Below, one piece after another: positions 1-11,265 of a stretch of DNA of 64,000 nucleotides. A program made the translations under genes and the position numbers. Origin of the DNA: Aplectana chamaeleonis (lineage: Eukaryota; Nematoda; Chromadorea; Rhabditida; Cosmocercidae); NCBI GenBank assembly GCA_029168955.1, contig JAPDOI010000117.1:1215001-1279000 (forward strand), written 5' to 3'. The notes beneath the pieces are model-generated. The model ran no database searches, was not told where the DNA came from, and worked only from the letters and a program-made list of their open reading frames with translations. Position 1 is the stretch's first letter; every line of letters begins with the position of its first letter.

Positions 1-1270
1 ATAAGTATGAATTATGAGGAGCGATATCATGGATGTCGTTCATTTCTTACCTTATATCATGTGTACATCGCTCGGGTCATCCACACCAGGTGTTTTTCCA
101 CATCAGCTCGTTCATGTCTTTCATGATTATCGACCGGGTTGGATACTTCGATCGGCCAACTATGAGCGAGGCCGTAGGGATTAAATTTGATTCGGGTGTT
201 TCCAAATAGACACCTCTGCAGAAACGTACAACCGGCGATTAGAAAGTGCTGTCCGTACTCACCGACGAAACGCGCCAATCACGCGCGGAATTTTTTTATT
301 TTAGGCCACGCGATTATCGAGGTGTTTTGTTTATTGCTTTGTGTTTTCCTCGTTTATTCTGCCTTCCTTTTTATTGTTTTTGTCTTTTCTGCTTGGTCGT
401 AGAGGAAAATAGTGTTTTTGTGGAGTTCAAGGTTCATTAGTGTTGTAATTGCCAGATCCGATACCAGGAACTACTCAGAATACCAACTACTTAAAATAGT
501 TTTTTCATGAAATCACTCTTTCTGGGATGGCATGCATGAATGCGGCAGCCAGGGTCAGGGAGCGCAACGCCGCACGCACGCGCCACGATTTTAATTCAAA
601 TCGTGATGCTTGCACGTGCCGTCGCGCTTCGCTACCCCTGGCACTCGCTGAATACCACTCTCGTAGGTTCCGCCTCTTTTCGGATTTGCAGGGACATGGC
701 AGCATATACTGCGGGTACGCCTACTCTGTCATGATTGGTCGATGATATGTAGCGCATACAGTATACCAGGCAGTATATACTGCGTAGATGTTGTAGATGC
801 CAGCATATCCCGCGCACACAGCAGCATATCCTGCGAAGTTCCTGAAGCGCATGCATGAACGCCGCGGCCAGGCTCAGGAAGCGTTTGAATTCAAATCAGG
901 CGCGGAAATGCGACTTTGCGCGTCCCTACCACTACCGTCCATTCCGTCCTTCGTCTTTTTGTGAGGGTAGGTTTCAGTCTGCTTAGTCTCGCTTTTCCCC
1001 CCCACCAGATTTGTGGCAATGAAAGAATACTGGTTTGTTTAGTGGGTTGGCGCACTCCATCGCTATCCGCGGCGCGTAGCTGGTTTGCGGCGGCTGCGGC
1101 ATTCATTTGGAAATTTCATTCCGCTTCGAATTTTTGCATTTGTTTCCACTGAACTCTCGCTTCTTACACTCTCTCTCGTTTCCTGTTATATTCTCGATCG
1201 TTGCTTTTGCTTTTTTCAGTTCTTTGATTGATGTCCGTAGGGGTGCAAGGTATCTTACAAGGTCCGTTTG
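1..1270. other. intergenic, no supported gene
   Basis: I see no gene. Open frames here are short and lack start context, splice sites or recognisable motifs. A motif of the form GCATGCATGAA..GCGGC-GCCAGG-TCAGG-AGCG occurs twice in direct orientation near 528-565 and 845-880. Related copies occur near 3,600 (inverted) and at the ends of the foldback element at 21.5-22.0 kb, so this stretch probably holds fragments of that repeat family. Confidence 0.5.
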
Positions 1271-1274
1271 GTCG

Positions 1275-2240
1275 AACTGGTCTTCCGTATTAAATGTACT
1301 TTTCTAGAATCATTATTGGACATAAAGTCCGAATATACTCATCGCAGCTGCCTAGACTCTTTCTGAAAGCAGTTATGGTCGTTTTTCAAGGCCTCACGGC
1401 AAGGCAAGGTTGATAGTCCTATGGAATTTTTTGGGTTTTTTTTTTGAATTCCGACTTCGGCTCAAAACATGTTTGTAGGGGTAATAAAGGGTGCTGAACA
1501 CGAATCTGTAGTCCGTTTGAAAAATTCTGGGGTATACTGTCGGTTACGGTAGTTAACATGCTATTCAGGAAGCAAAACCTACCTTATAAGTCGAGAATCG
1601 ACAAACGGACATCGGATTCGTATTCAGCACCCCAAATAACCCCCACATTAAATTTTTAAATCAAATTTGAGACTTTGGCTCCACCGTAATCTAACGCAAA
1701 CTGTCAAAAATCGACAAACTGACATCAGATTCGTGTTGTCCACTCCAGATAACCCCTATGGAAACGATTTGAGCCACATCTGTCTTCATATTCCGTAAAT
1801 CGTCGAAAGTCGATTTTGCCTTGAAATTTTTCTACCGGTGAAAAGCTTTGAAAGAAATTAGCCGAAAGGTTGGGAAAAACGACAAATAAGCCTCAGATTC
1901 GTCACCAGCACGCCAAATAACCCTGGGAGAATTTTAAGTCGAATCTGGAATATTTTTGCTCAACACTTCGAGAGCCCTCTAGTTGGTGTAAATAAACACC
2001 CAGCCAAAACTTCGTCCTGCACAAAGTTCGGAAAATGTTCTTCCACCTAAAATTTGTCGGGGGGGGGGGGTGGTCGTTTCATTTTCAACTGGTAGGAGTA
2101 ACCCTTAACGGACTTATCATGTCAAAATATCCTTATGGTGTACTATACCGCGCTCTGAGACTCGGGGTAGTGGACAATTTTTGTTGCCGTAAAAATTTCG
2201 AATTTAGTATCTTCTGCGACACGAAGAGCTTGTTTCTGTC
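1275..2240. repeat. diverged copy of the ~1-kb 'TTACGGTAGGT' long-TIR repeat family
   Basis: The left part (1,290-1,380) matches the ends of the copies at 37.7 kb and 63.5 kb: TGTACTTTTCTAGAA, then a 'CATCGCAGCTGCCTAGAC' block and a 'CTGAAA..AGTTATGG' block. The inside repeats the family's hallmark phrases, 'GTTACGGTAG', 'ACGAATCTG' and 'CACCCCAAATAACCCC'. No coding capacity is seen. It is probably a non-autonomous DNA element; the superfamily is not clear. Confidence 0.55.
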
Positions 2241-3200
2241 CCGGTGAGTTTACATTTACACTTTTTCGGGAAAATTTCCTGCCTGCAAATGCCCTCCGTG
2301 TCAACTTCAGAGGAAGGCCGTATTGAGAACCTCAGCCAACCAAAATTCGAGCGATGGCACAATGGGCCGCAGGAGCACGGGTGTTTAATAAAAGACTGTT
2401 TTTTCGTTGATGACAGTTATCCATTTTTTGTCTTTACGTGTTTGTCTCTGCTCTCTATGACTGAAGATAGGATCTCTTAAGATCGCTTTGCTACTATGTT
2501 TTTCTTCTGTTAATGCTCTCCCAGTCAGGCCCAAGCCAGTGTACGAAGTTGCAGTGCAATATTTTTTCTGTTGGTAATGATTCAATAAACCGTACAAAAG
2601 CTTTCTTGTTCGTTCTTTTTGTTTTTTAGCGGCAGCACGACGCCAACTATTTTTCATTTCCCCGCTACTCGCAGTCCTATTATCCTAATTGTAGATGCGA
2701 AACGGTTGTTTTTCTAAGAAATTCAACCGTGAAAATGAAGAAATCATTCTAAAAACCTTATCGCTTCTCTGATAGTGATACAGAAAAGTGCGAGTAGCTG
2801 GGAAGTGAAGGCTACACGTGAGCAGAACTCAAAGGGTACAGATTTCGCTGAGCGCATCCGCGACAAGTGCTACCGTGCGCCATGGGCCGGATGCATCAAC
2901 GCTCCGGGTTGGGGCAAGGGCTGGACAGTGGGCGCCTTTTGAGATCTCTGTAGATAACAAAACCAGTCGTGCCCCTGCAGTGTCTTCCGCTTCCCCAGAC
3001 GCCCAACATCCTAGCTGGGCGGGTGGGGAAGCGAAGGACACTGCAGGGCACGATTGATTTCATGATCTACGGAGATCTTCAAAGACGCCCACTGCCCTGC
3101 CCATTCCCAACTCGTAGCGTTGATGCATCCGGCGCTCAAAGCAGCATATGCCGCAAAGAAGGATATTAGACTCGAGGAAATACGCTGCTACATTGCATCG
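2241..3200. other. intergenic with dispersed repeat fragments
   Basis: No gene is supported. A segment at about 2,650-2,800 ('CTACTCGCAGT', then a 'GATGCGAA-CGGTTGTTTTTC' block) recurs at 14,950-15,020 and partly at 17,030-17,080. It is therefore a dispersed repeat rather than unique sequence. Confidence 0.45.
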
Positions 3201-3740
3201 AGGTAGGGAAAAGAGGCACTCCGATGTGGGGCGCGCACCTTCTCGTGAACACCTCGTGGATAAGAAAGACGAATAGGAGAAATAGTCATCGTCTGGTAGC
3301 GACGAAATCGAATAAGGTTAGCTAATAATTCCAGAAATATCCAAGAAAAACCCTTCGCGATGTAATAGTGACTAGTTCGCGAGAAGGTGCGCGCACTGTT
3401 CGCTCTCCGGCCCCTCCCATATCAGAGTGCCCCTTCGGGCGCACCCCCATAGCATCTAGCCCCGAATACATATCGGCAGCATATGGGGCACTCAGGCACG
3501 GATATGCTGCGAGAACTGCGCCCCTTTTTTCAACACCGCTCTCGTAGCCCGACCGGTGATCCTGTCTTGATGCGAGAGTGATGCTTAGCGAATTCCAGAG
3601 ACCCTGGCCGCCCCATTCATGCATGTCATTCCTGATCCTTATCGTTAATACCAACCAGAAAACACAAGACCTTCGAAGAGTGGAGAAAACGGCGAAACAC
3701 CAGAATTATCGCCTAAATGTTGCCTTGAAGGCTGCAAGAG
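3200..3740. repeat. repeat homologous to the TTAA-bounded element at 33.8-36.3 kb, with an empty mariner site
   Basis: Read in reverse orientation, this stretch matches the flanks of the mariner at 34,361-35,648: the 'CACCTTCTCGTG' motif, the 'AATAATTCCAG-AATATCCAAG' block and the 'TTCGCGATGTAA' block. At 3,283-3,284 a single TA stands where the other copy has TA-mariner-TA. It is thus an unoccupied paralogous insertion site. Confidence 0.65.
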
Positions 3741-3960
3741 AACGTAATTTGGAAGGTCGCGGTTGAAAACTTCCTTTGCGTTGACATCGTTTTTAGTATT
3801 TGCGCGCATAGTATGGTGCACGTGGGCCACGGACACATCGGAATCGACGGTTGTACGTTTCTACAGGGGTGTCCAGTTGACAACAGCCATTCAATTCATG
3901 CTGACCTCTCTGACCGGGCGGGCCGCTCTGACTGAGAGGGAGGTTAGGAGTATGAATAGC
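3741..3960. other. no gene seen
   Basis: A short unassigned stretch between two repeats. I see no splice-supported or motif-bearing reading frame. Confidence 0.4.
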
Positions 3961-4915
3961 CCTTGACTAGGGAAGTATACAAAGCGACTGTCGGATCTGC
4001 GAAAACGAGTTGTGTTGTCAGTATCTCTTGGGCATCTACTGTAATACTTTGCAAGACCCCGCCTCGAGCAGCTAGCTTCAAAAAGTTACGAAATTTTTTG
4101 AAGTTTCGCGAAAAGTTGGGGGTACCTAGCAGAATTTTTTCGGGTGTTTTGAAAAAAATTCGGATTCTGCTCAAAACTTGTATGTAGGGGCTATCTAGGG
4201 TGCCGAAAACGAATCTGGGCTTCGTTTGTCGAAATTCTGCGGTTTGCTGTAAGTTACGGTGGGTAATGCGCCGTTTATGGGGCAAAACGTACCTTAGTAC
4301 TCGAAAATCGGAAAGTGGACATCAAATTTGTATTCACCGCCCCGAATAACCCACGCATACAAACCTTGAGTCAAATTTGAGACTTTGATCAAACTACCGT
4401 GGACAAACCGTAGTCTACCGAAATCTGTAGAAAATCGGCAAACGGACCTTAGATTCGTGTTGAGCACATCAAATTATCATCAGAAAAGGATTCTGAGACA
4501 ACCCTATCAAATAAATTTGGAAATCTCGTAAGTGGCATATTGCTTCGAGCGAATCAATCCAGAATCTTCTAAAAATCGACAACTAAACATCAGATCCGCA
4601 ATCTTGTGAGAATTTTAAGTTGAATCTGAAACACTTTTCTGAAAAAAAAACCCCGCTGAAGTACACACTCAACCGAAAACCCGTACAAGTCCAAACGCTA
4701 TCAGTCTGCACAAATTCGGAAAATGTGCTTTCACCCAAGTTTCACCCAACCTTTGCTCAGGTAAGTTGTTTTGTTCGCTGAACACGACTATGAGGTCCTT
4801 TTCCAGATTTTCGGAAAATTACTGAGCGGTTTGGAATTCACAAAAAAACAAAAACAATCCGTTTCCGCAGATCCGACATCCGCTTTGTATACTTCTCTCG
4901 TTACACGGAATCATT
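3961..4915. mobile_element. ~950-bp non-autonomous element with long terminal inverted repeats
   Basis: The left end 'GGGAAGTATACAAAGCG', followed by a 'GTCGGATCTGCG' block, is mirrored at the right end near 4,858-4,905 ('CGCAGATCCGACATCCGC', then 'TTTGTATACTTCTC'). The same left end occurs at 62,552, interrupted there by another element. The inside contains the 'GTTACGGT' and 'ACGAATCT' phrases of the ~1-kb family seen at 1.3, 37.7, 53.6 and 63.5 kb. No transposase is encoded. Confidence 0.65.
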
Positions 4916-5760
4916 TGAAGGAAGGATTCTTGGACAAGGTGGCCATTCCCAAGAGGATAGACGTTTTCAAAACCATTTTTTGACAAAAAAAGCGAGTCTG
5001 TCGCCCATGCATACTTGTGAGGCGTCTTTCTGGACGGAGTTAGATATATACGTTCCTCCCCATGGATATATGGTTTCCGTTTTCGTTTTAGTCTGACGCA
5101 TGGACCAGGCGGCTGCCAGTGCGGAGTTGGCGGCCCCACTGGAGAATTGGGTTTCGATTCGCGCGGGGTGATCTATCGTCGCAGCCTCGTCCATTCATCA
5201 GACTGAAATTATTGCGCGAACTCTAAGTTTGTTGGGGTGAGACACGGTGTGAGGTGAAGGTTGTTGAGGATTCTGAAGTGCTAAAAGGTGAAAGCCCCTC
5301 CAAATCTGTGATTCCGGAAATGAACGCTCTCTTCTAATCTTCTTCACTTTTGCATTAGATTTTTTTTGTACTATTTTTTGTAGTATGACTTTTTGAAACA
5401 TTTAATGACCTCTTGAAAGGGTAGGTGACATTGCAGCCAATTTCTTTGAAATGTTTCGAATCGAGTTCCAAAATTACCATGTTCCTGATGACATAACTCA
5501 GCTGTCTCTGGAGATAGGAATCTATCAAAGGTTCTTTCTGAAGTCCCTGTCAAACACTTCTCCGAATAGTATCTTATATGGTAAAAAGATTTTCTCGAAC
5601 CTTCAGCAAATTTCAATTCACCAAATACCAGCTTTTCGCTTGCAAGCTTTGAACTGCTGAGGATAGATGCGCGGTGGAGGTTATCGATTTTCGATAGAAT
5701 TTTTCAATTATACCATCTTTTATCCGACCGGATATCCAACTAGGATATTAGGATTCCGAC
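4916..5760. other. intergenic, no supported gene
   Basis: No conserved domain, splice-consistent exon set or structural RNA was recognised. The sequence just before 5,761 is rich in GGATATCC-type motifs and forms the left target flank of the hAT-like element that follows. Confidence 0.45.
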
Positions 5761-7644
5761 CAGAGATGTGCGGCAATTGCCGTTTGTCGTTTGCCGGCCA
5801 TTTTTGGGACTTTTTTGCCGTTTGTCGTTTGCCGGAATTTTTGTTATTTTTCCGGCAAAACTCGGCGAAACACATTGTACGGAAACACCGCCTATGCTCG
5901 CGGCTCTGTGGGCACTAGGGGTAATCCGATTATCCCTTGTGCGCTCAACCGTTATCGTGGGGTTTTGAGTTATCTGGGGTGGTAGTAAATCTGTTTGAAA
6001 ACGCGAGTTAACTCGCAGTAAGTTCGCGGTAAGTTGGCGGTAAACTGCAGCTAAACGCGAGCTTTTTATTTGAAGAGTTTTAGGAAAGGGATCGAACATT
6101 GCTGAAACTACGCACCGCACTTGCATGCCACGTTATGAGACACTAGATACGCATAGCGTAAAACAATGCCCCAAAATTATTTTCTCTGTCAGCTCGCGTT
6201 ATGTTGCAGTTTTGCGCGAACTTAACACGAGATGACCACACAGTTGTATTATGACTCATTTCATATGAGTTACTCGCAGTCGGTTCTAGTTTTGTCAGAG
6301 CGCGGCTACCGACCGCGGAGCTGCAGCGGCCCCACCGCGGAGCCGTAGCTGCACAACCGCGGAGTCGCAGAGGCACTATCGCGGAGCCGCCACGACATTG
6401 CCGCTGCGACTCCGCCATAGTGCCGCTTCGGTGCCTGTAGGAGCCGAAGCGGCAGCAACGATTTCTTTGATTTGCATATATATTATATATTTATTACATG
6501 ATCGATGACCATGTTGAAAAAAAAAACCGTTTTTACGGAAATATCAGCAACCAACGAATTCCAGTAAACCACATGAAAAACTAATTCAGAAAATAAACGA
6601 CGGGTAGTTCAGAAGAGAAACAGCCTAATAGTGAAAAAATGAAATTACTTTTGTAAAACGCTTACTCATGGTCAGCGAAGCGAACAGCGGGTAGCTGCTC
6701 TGCTCCGAGGAACTCTGAAAACAGTCCACTATGTTGATGAAGCTTTTCATGTCACAAGAGGTAGGAAACTTTTTGCGCAATCTCAAGTAGTCAGACCCAG
6801 CTCTATTAACGAAGAAATTGTGTCGAACAGCAGTCTTTGCAGTGCTAATGGCAATTTTTGCTCTCCGCCTCGCGTTCTTGAGTCTCTCACTGCGAAAAAA
6901 TCTTCCTTATCGAGACCGCAATATTCATTTAAAATTTTGTGGACCATAACAAGATCATTCCTTCTCCTTCTATACGACAAGGGTCGAAGGTTGAACTCCT
7001 TGTTTCTAGTCTTACTGCCAGGAATGACTTTATACACAAAGCCTGGTTTTCTGATGAATAACTTTCTAGTGAAGCTGTTCTGTACACTTTCCAATTTGAG
7101 AATGAATTTGCGTTTGTAAGGACAGAAAATGGTAGTTCCATACTCAAGAATTGGTCTTACATATGTTTTGAAAGCCTTCAATAGAACAGAAGTATCTCTT
7201 GTCGTGAGAGTTCGGAACAAGTTACGCATTACCCTCACTGCTTTTCTAGCAATTTGCTCCTAATGGTGGTCAAAGTTCAGGTCTTTAGTTACAAAGAACC
7301 CAAGATCTTGAATGTTCTGCACAACACTTAGGTGACAATTCCCTATACTATAACTATAGATTGGATTACGTTTCCCATGAGGTCCCTCTATGTCTTGTTT
7401 TTGTTCATCTGATGTCTTGAAATGAAACTACTCCTTTGAATTAGAATCACTCGATTGTTGACATAAGTATTGAAAAAAGGGAAAAAAAAGTAAAGCGGCA
7501 CATGTAAATAACTTTCGGGCCAATCTAAGGGATGAGTTTTTTTGCCGTTTGCCGATTGCCGTTTGCCGTTTGCCGGCCATTTTTGGGATTTTCGTGCCGA
7601 TTGCCGTCTGCCGAAATCTCAAAATCGTTTGCCGCACATCCCTG
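5761..7644. mobile_element. non-autonomous hAT-like element (ends CAGAGATGTGCG / CGCACATCCCTG)
   Basis: Terminal inverted repeats CAGAGATGTGCGGCAA and TTGCCGCACATCCCTG bound the element (the right copy begins TTTGCCG). The 8-bp flanks are attccgac (5,753-5,760) and atcccgac (7,645-7,652), a 7/8 target-site duplication. Tandem GCCGTTTG-type subterminal repeats occur at both ends (5,774-5,850 and 7,540-7,630), which is typical of hAT elements. No hAT transposase is present. A truncated LINE sits inside it. The same terminal family, better preserved, is at 32,307-33,483. Confidence 0.75.
6780..7390 (-). pseudogene. LINE reverse transcriptase, C-terminal fragment (dead)
   Basis: The minus strand reads from about 7,390 down to 6,783. 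It shows the C-terminal part of a non-LTR retrotransposon polymerase: a 'DLGFFVTKDLNF' strand, then 'AFKTYVRPILEYGTTIF', then 'LESVQNSFTRKLF', then an arginine-rich 'LRPLSYRRRRNDLVMVHKIL' region. These are the characteristic post-palm motifs of CR1/Jockey-like RTs. An in-frame stop follows 'NFDHH' near 7,260, and all upstream RT motifs and the endonuclease are missing. It lies inside the hAT-like element at 5,761-7,644, so it is a nested, 5'-truncated insertion. Confidence 0.8.
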
Positions 7645-8045
7645 ATCCCGACTCACCGAAAAAAAGACAAAATCCAATTGATCCAAAATCTGAATTACCG
7701 CGAAAAGTAGATTTCGGATTGATCCGAGATCCAACTATCCGTTTAGCTTCCCTATTCGAATAACTCGGATTATCCGATGTCGCTATTTTGAATCTATCCG
7801 TTTGAGTCGGATATCCGCGACCTTTGATTTATGAGTTATCCGAAATCCGAGTATTCAATTTTTTTAATTCGGATCCAATGTATAGTAGCCAGCAAAAACT
7901 CTAGATATCCTTCAGTTTCGGGAGACGCTGCTATGATGACTCTATCATGCAAGCCATGCGGAAGTTTTCGAAAGAACTGAATTGTAAACCGCTTCGCTCC
8001 TAAGATAGTGAGGCAATAGTAGCGTCGAGGCTCCTTGGAGATATG
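7645..8045. other. no gene; GGATATCC/TCCGAAT-rich sequence
   Basis: The stretch is rich in short TATCCG/CGGATA motifs that also occur at 22.9-23.6 kb. I see nothing coding. Confidence 0.4.
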
Positions 8046-8252
8046 CTCAGAAAAATGGAGGTATGTTACTTGATGCTATCAAGTAACATACCACTCGTGT
8101 TGGAATAAGTTGCAGGCATATTGATTGCCGTTTGCTATCAACTACTATCGAGTTCGATGATAACACTCGGAGATCAATATGCCTGCAACTCACTCCAACA
8201 CCAGTGGTATGTTACTTGATAGCATCAAGTAACATACCTCCATTTTTCTGAG
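8046..8252. mobile_element. 207-bp foldback element with palindromes inside each arm
   Basis: The ends CTCAGAAAAATGGAGGTATG and CATACCTCCATTTTTCTGAG are perfect inverted repeats. Each arm also contains its own 33-bp palindrome, GGTATGTTACTTGAT..ATCAAGTAACATACC (8,060-8,092 and 8,206-8,238), and a further pairing block around GTTGCAGGCATATTGAT. It is non-coding, probably a foldback MITE able to extrude a branched cruciform. Confidence 0.8.
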
Positions 8253-8400
8253 TGATACAGACCTTAATTTCTATTGCGATTGGTGGTTTCTTGGCTGCAA
8301 GATGTGATGAGCGGGTAGAAGGCTACCTGACAAAAGTTCTTGACAAAAGTTCGACAAGGGCCCACCAACTTTATAGACGCGCTTTTCCCGGTTAACCAGA

Positions 8401-9796
8401 AGAGCACATATTCAAGTCTGTCACTCTTAGTATCCCGTCAGACTTGGTCGAAAAACCTACTGAGTCCGGAGCAGAAAAACCAACCTCGGGTGCATTAGCC
8501 CTGCCCGCTCAAAACCAGATGTCAGCCGTCATCCCGCCACGGGTTCCCAGACATACTCTCGTATTGCTTGATTTGTGTTAACCGCTTTCTTCAGAAGATT
8601 TCTGACTCATTCTTCGACATCAGCCCACCTAAAATTGATACTTTCAGCCTTGTGGACTTCGTGCGTGAATTGAGTGACGACGATTGCAGGACCCTTCATT
8701 GTGAAATACCTGTTCTTAATGGTTACGGTGCGTTACAATTGCAGATTTTTCTTATTCCAATCGGAGAGTTTTGGTATAGTTCTTGGCCTATATCAAGTAC
8801 TATACACGCATATTCCAATTTTGCTGTGAAGAAGGTTCAATCAGAATCTGCAGCAAATTTTTTTCAGCAGTTTTCAACTGTCGTGGGGGCGATGGAGGTT
8901 GCGGTTCACATCTGCCAGGTCCAGGAGTAAACCAAGGAGGGAGTGATCATGACGAAGTCACTACGACTACATGGCATTGGGATACGAGCTACGACACGAC
9001 AACTACAAGAGATTGGCCCTATACCGAGGACATTGAAACTGATGATCCCTCGACGGATTCTGATTATGAGTTCACCACTACCGAAACCACAACCGACACA
9101 ACGACGACAAGGGATTGGCCCCATCAGCCGGACGATGATCAGTGGACTGATGATAGTGAAGAGCCTACCACAGAAACAACCACCGAAACTACCACAAGAA
9201 GGAAAAGAACCAAAAAGACCCAAACTATAAGAACATCTAGAACCTTCACTGGCAATAAAGTGACCAAGCAAACCACAGTTAAGACCACATCTGGCCCTAG
9301 CAATAAAGTGACCAAGCAAACGACAGTCAAGACCCCCTCTGGCCCTAGCGATAAAGTGACCAAGCAGGTAAAACTTTTCCTAGAGGAAGCAAGGGATCAA
9401 ATGGTGAAGTGCGGAAAAGAAATGACAGAAGATCAAATCATGACTGATGACCCTTTCAAGCAAACAGTGAGGATGATCAATGCTACTCTTTTGAAGAAAC
9501 CAATTCTGATGAAAGACGTGGATGATATCTACGAGTCATACAAGACTGGCATGGAATCGTTCGAACCAACTTGTAAAGTAGATGAAAAGAAATGCGATGC
9601 GTACACCGTAATGTACTACGGTTCGCTCTACCCGTTGATCAGATCGTTGGTAGCATTGGACCCGAGCAAAATCGTCATGGAAGTTGCCGTTAAAAGGATG
9701 TTCGACAGAAAAACCGATTGGAAGACCAATTTTATTAAATTTAAGTTTTTCTACGATAATGCGATTGGGTTCGTAGACATTGAACTGCACCCATAG
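8401..9796 (+). CDS. Thr-rich, probably secreted orphan protein (multi-exon)
   Basis: I do not recognise the family. I infer exons at about 8,401-8,560, 8,595-8,721 and 8,868-9,796, with agreeing phases (0, then 1) and acceptors CTTTCTTCAG and TTTTTTTCAG. The first intron would be only 34 nt, so that boundary is uncertain, and upstream exons (signal peptide) are probably missing. The protein has a short Cys/Gly segment (CRGGDGGCGS), then an acidic, mucin-like Thr-rich stretch with TTTRDWP repeated, then a basic RRKRTKKT patch. Next come near-identical 19-residue repeats (NKVTKQTTVKT.SGPS). The last ~140 residues form a compact charged domain with two or three cysteines and one NAT sequon. An AATAAA lies 65 nt after the stop. 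The Thr-rich region suggests O-glycosylation and extracellular location; this is inference. Confidence 0.65.
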
Positions 9797-9860
9797 TCGC
9801 TTTACAACTTTTTGACAGTTTCCTTCAACTTCCTTGAGAAGCTTTCTCATCAGTATTGCT

Positions 9861-9866
9861 AATAAA
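9861..9866 (+). terminator. poly(A) signal AATAAA
   Basis: A canonical AATAAA lies about 65 nt downstream of the TAG stop of the Thr-rich gene, a usual distance for a nematode 3' end. Confidence 0.6.
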
Positions 9867-10120
9867 GGTTGAAGGCTGCTGCAATGAACGCAATGAATCT
9901 GGTTGTCCATTCAAATCATGCGTTAATGAATTCCGATACTTGATACACCAACCAAATACTTGAATAATTCCAGCATTTCTAATTACGAAACACAATATAT
10001 TTGCGCACTTCTGTGTCTGATAGAAGTCTCACTTCAGAAACCTATAAATGAAAAAAAAACAAATGGAATTAAATAAGTTCAAAGAATTATAAAGTTCCGA
10101 TTACTACAAGGAACGGCTTA
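9867..10120. other. no gene seen
   Basis: AT-rich intergenic sequence between the Thr-rich gene and the Penelope-like remnant. Confidence 0.4.
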
Positions 10121-10276
10121 ATATCTAAATAATCCAGTTGTTTGATATTGTTGTACTCGACACGAGTTTGATAACAGTTCTTCATGGGCAGCTTGAATCG
10201 TCGATGAAGGAAACCGCCGTAGACCACCACTTGAGATGTTAGAACGCGAGTCTCACTTATGGCCTAAGCTCTCGTG

Positions 10277-10800
10277 TTATATAGAGGCCTTCTCCCTTCC
10301 GGATAAACTACGGATCATGAACTTGTGTGAAAAATGTCTCCAGGGTTTTTCGCGCCCCAGTGTCAGTCTTCGGGCCATTATCTCGGTCTTGTTATCAAAG
10401 TTGTCTCCATTATGAGCAGTTACCCGTTGCGACCCAAGCACTGTAGCTTCCTGCTTCCTCTCCATACCACACAGGTGTTCTTCGATCCTGACATGCATAG
10501 GCCGCGATGCTTCCCCTATGTATTTTCCGCCGCCGTTCATCTGACATGAGATCATGTAGACAACACCGCAAGCAGTGCAGTCCCCACCCTGCCAGCCGGG
10601 CAATCCACACACTTAGGTGTGGAACAAACGCAGCCGTAAAGACGACTACGGACCAGACAACTTTTGAGGTTGTCTGGAGGAATATTCACCAAGATCACGA
10701 AGTCGTCCAGCCCCGTCCTTTTCAGACGTTTTCTGATAGAAGCGTTGAGTTCGTCGAAGAGAAACGGCGTTTTGAAGAGAATTTAACAGTCTAGAATTTG
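10277..10800 (-). pseudogene. GIY-YIG endonuclease domain of a Penelope-like element, frameshifted
   Basis: The minus strand contains a Cys-rich linker (CVCSTPKCVDCPAG), then GGDCTACGVVYMISC, then GGGKYIGEASRPMHVRIEEH. The GVVYMI and KYIGEASRP..VRIEEH pieces match the GIY (here GVVY) and YIG motifs of GIY-YIG nucleases, with the conserved Arg and the Glu-His of the helix. The linker and nuclease lie in different frames, with a frameshift near 10,590, so the copy is dead. In Penelope-like elements this domain nicks DNA for target-primed reverse transcription. The N-terminal RT is absent. Confidence 0.75.
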
Positions 10801-11233
10801 AACAAGGTAAAGAATTTTACTTTGGGTTTTCAGTATGCGAAACAAGGTTTCTGCGTCTGAATAAAACTAATCCTGTGGAATATCCATTCAGATCGGCTAT
10901 TTCACAGGCCCTTCCAATAGATTACATCTTCTCCTCCTCTTTGGTACACCGCGGTGCGAAAAACCCTAAAGGCGTTTTCCATACAAGCTCATAATCCGCA
11001 AATTAACCGGAAGGGAGGAGGCCTCTATATAACCCGAGGTCTCAGGCTAGTCTACGGCGGTTTCCTTCATTGACGATTCACGCAGCATTCATCGCTTGCG
11101 AGTTCGTGGCTAGGTGCGGTATTTTGTGTTTTCCTCTCTTACCTACGTGACAGAAAATAGGTTTTCGATTCTGAGAGGAGTTTTGGAGATTTTTGGCCGG
11201 GTTAACGTAGTTCTCATTTGATCTTTTCAGGCT

Positions 11234-11265
11234 CTGAAGAAGGAGGTTGCTCCGAAACGTTAGCC
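11234..11265 (+). ncRNA. hammerhead-ribozyme-like motif (candidate)
   Basis: CTGAAGA is followed by a short hairpin (GGAG-GTTG-CTCC) and then GAAACGT. Flanking GGCT (11,230) and AGCC (11,263) can pair. This fits the CUGANGA / stem II / GAAA core layout. Hammerhead motifs are known in terminal repeats of Penelope-like elements, and this one lies in the flank of such an element. A cleavage triplet with a proper third stem was not established. Confidence 0.35.

Noticed and set aside
4819..5194. 106- and 75-codon minus-strand frames as a gene
   Set aside because: They overlap each other in different frames, have no splice or motif support and run into a transposon end.
8906..9319. Cys/Gly-rich minus-strand frame opposite the Thr-rich gene
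   Set aside because: It is the antisense of ACN-rich coding sequence; the plus strand has splice phases and a poly(A) signal.
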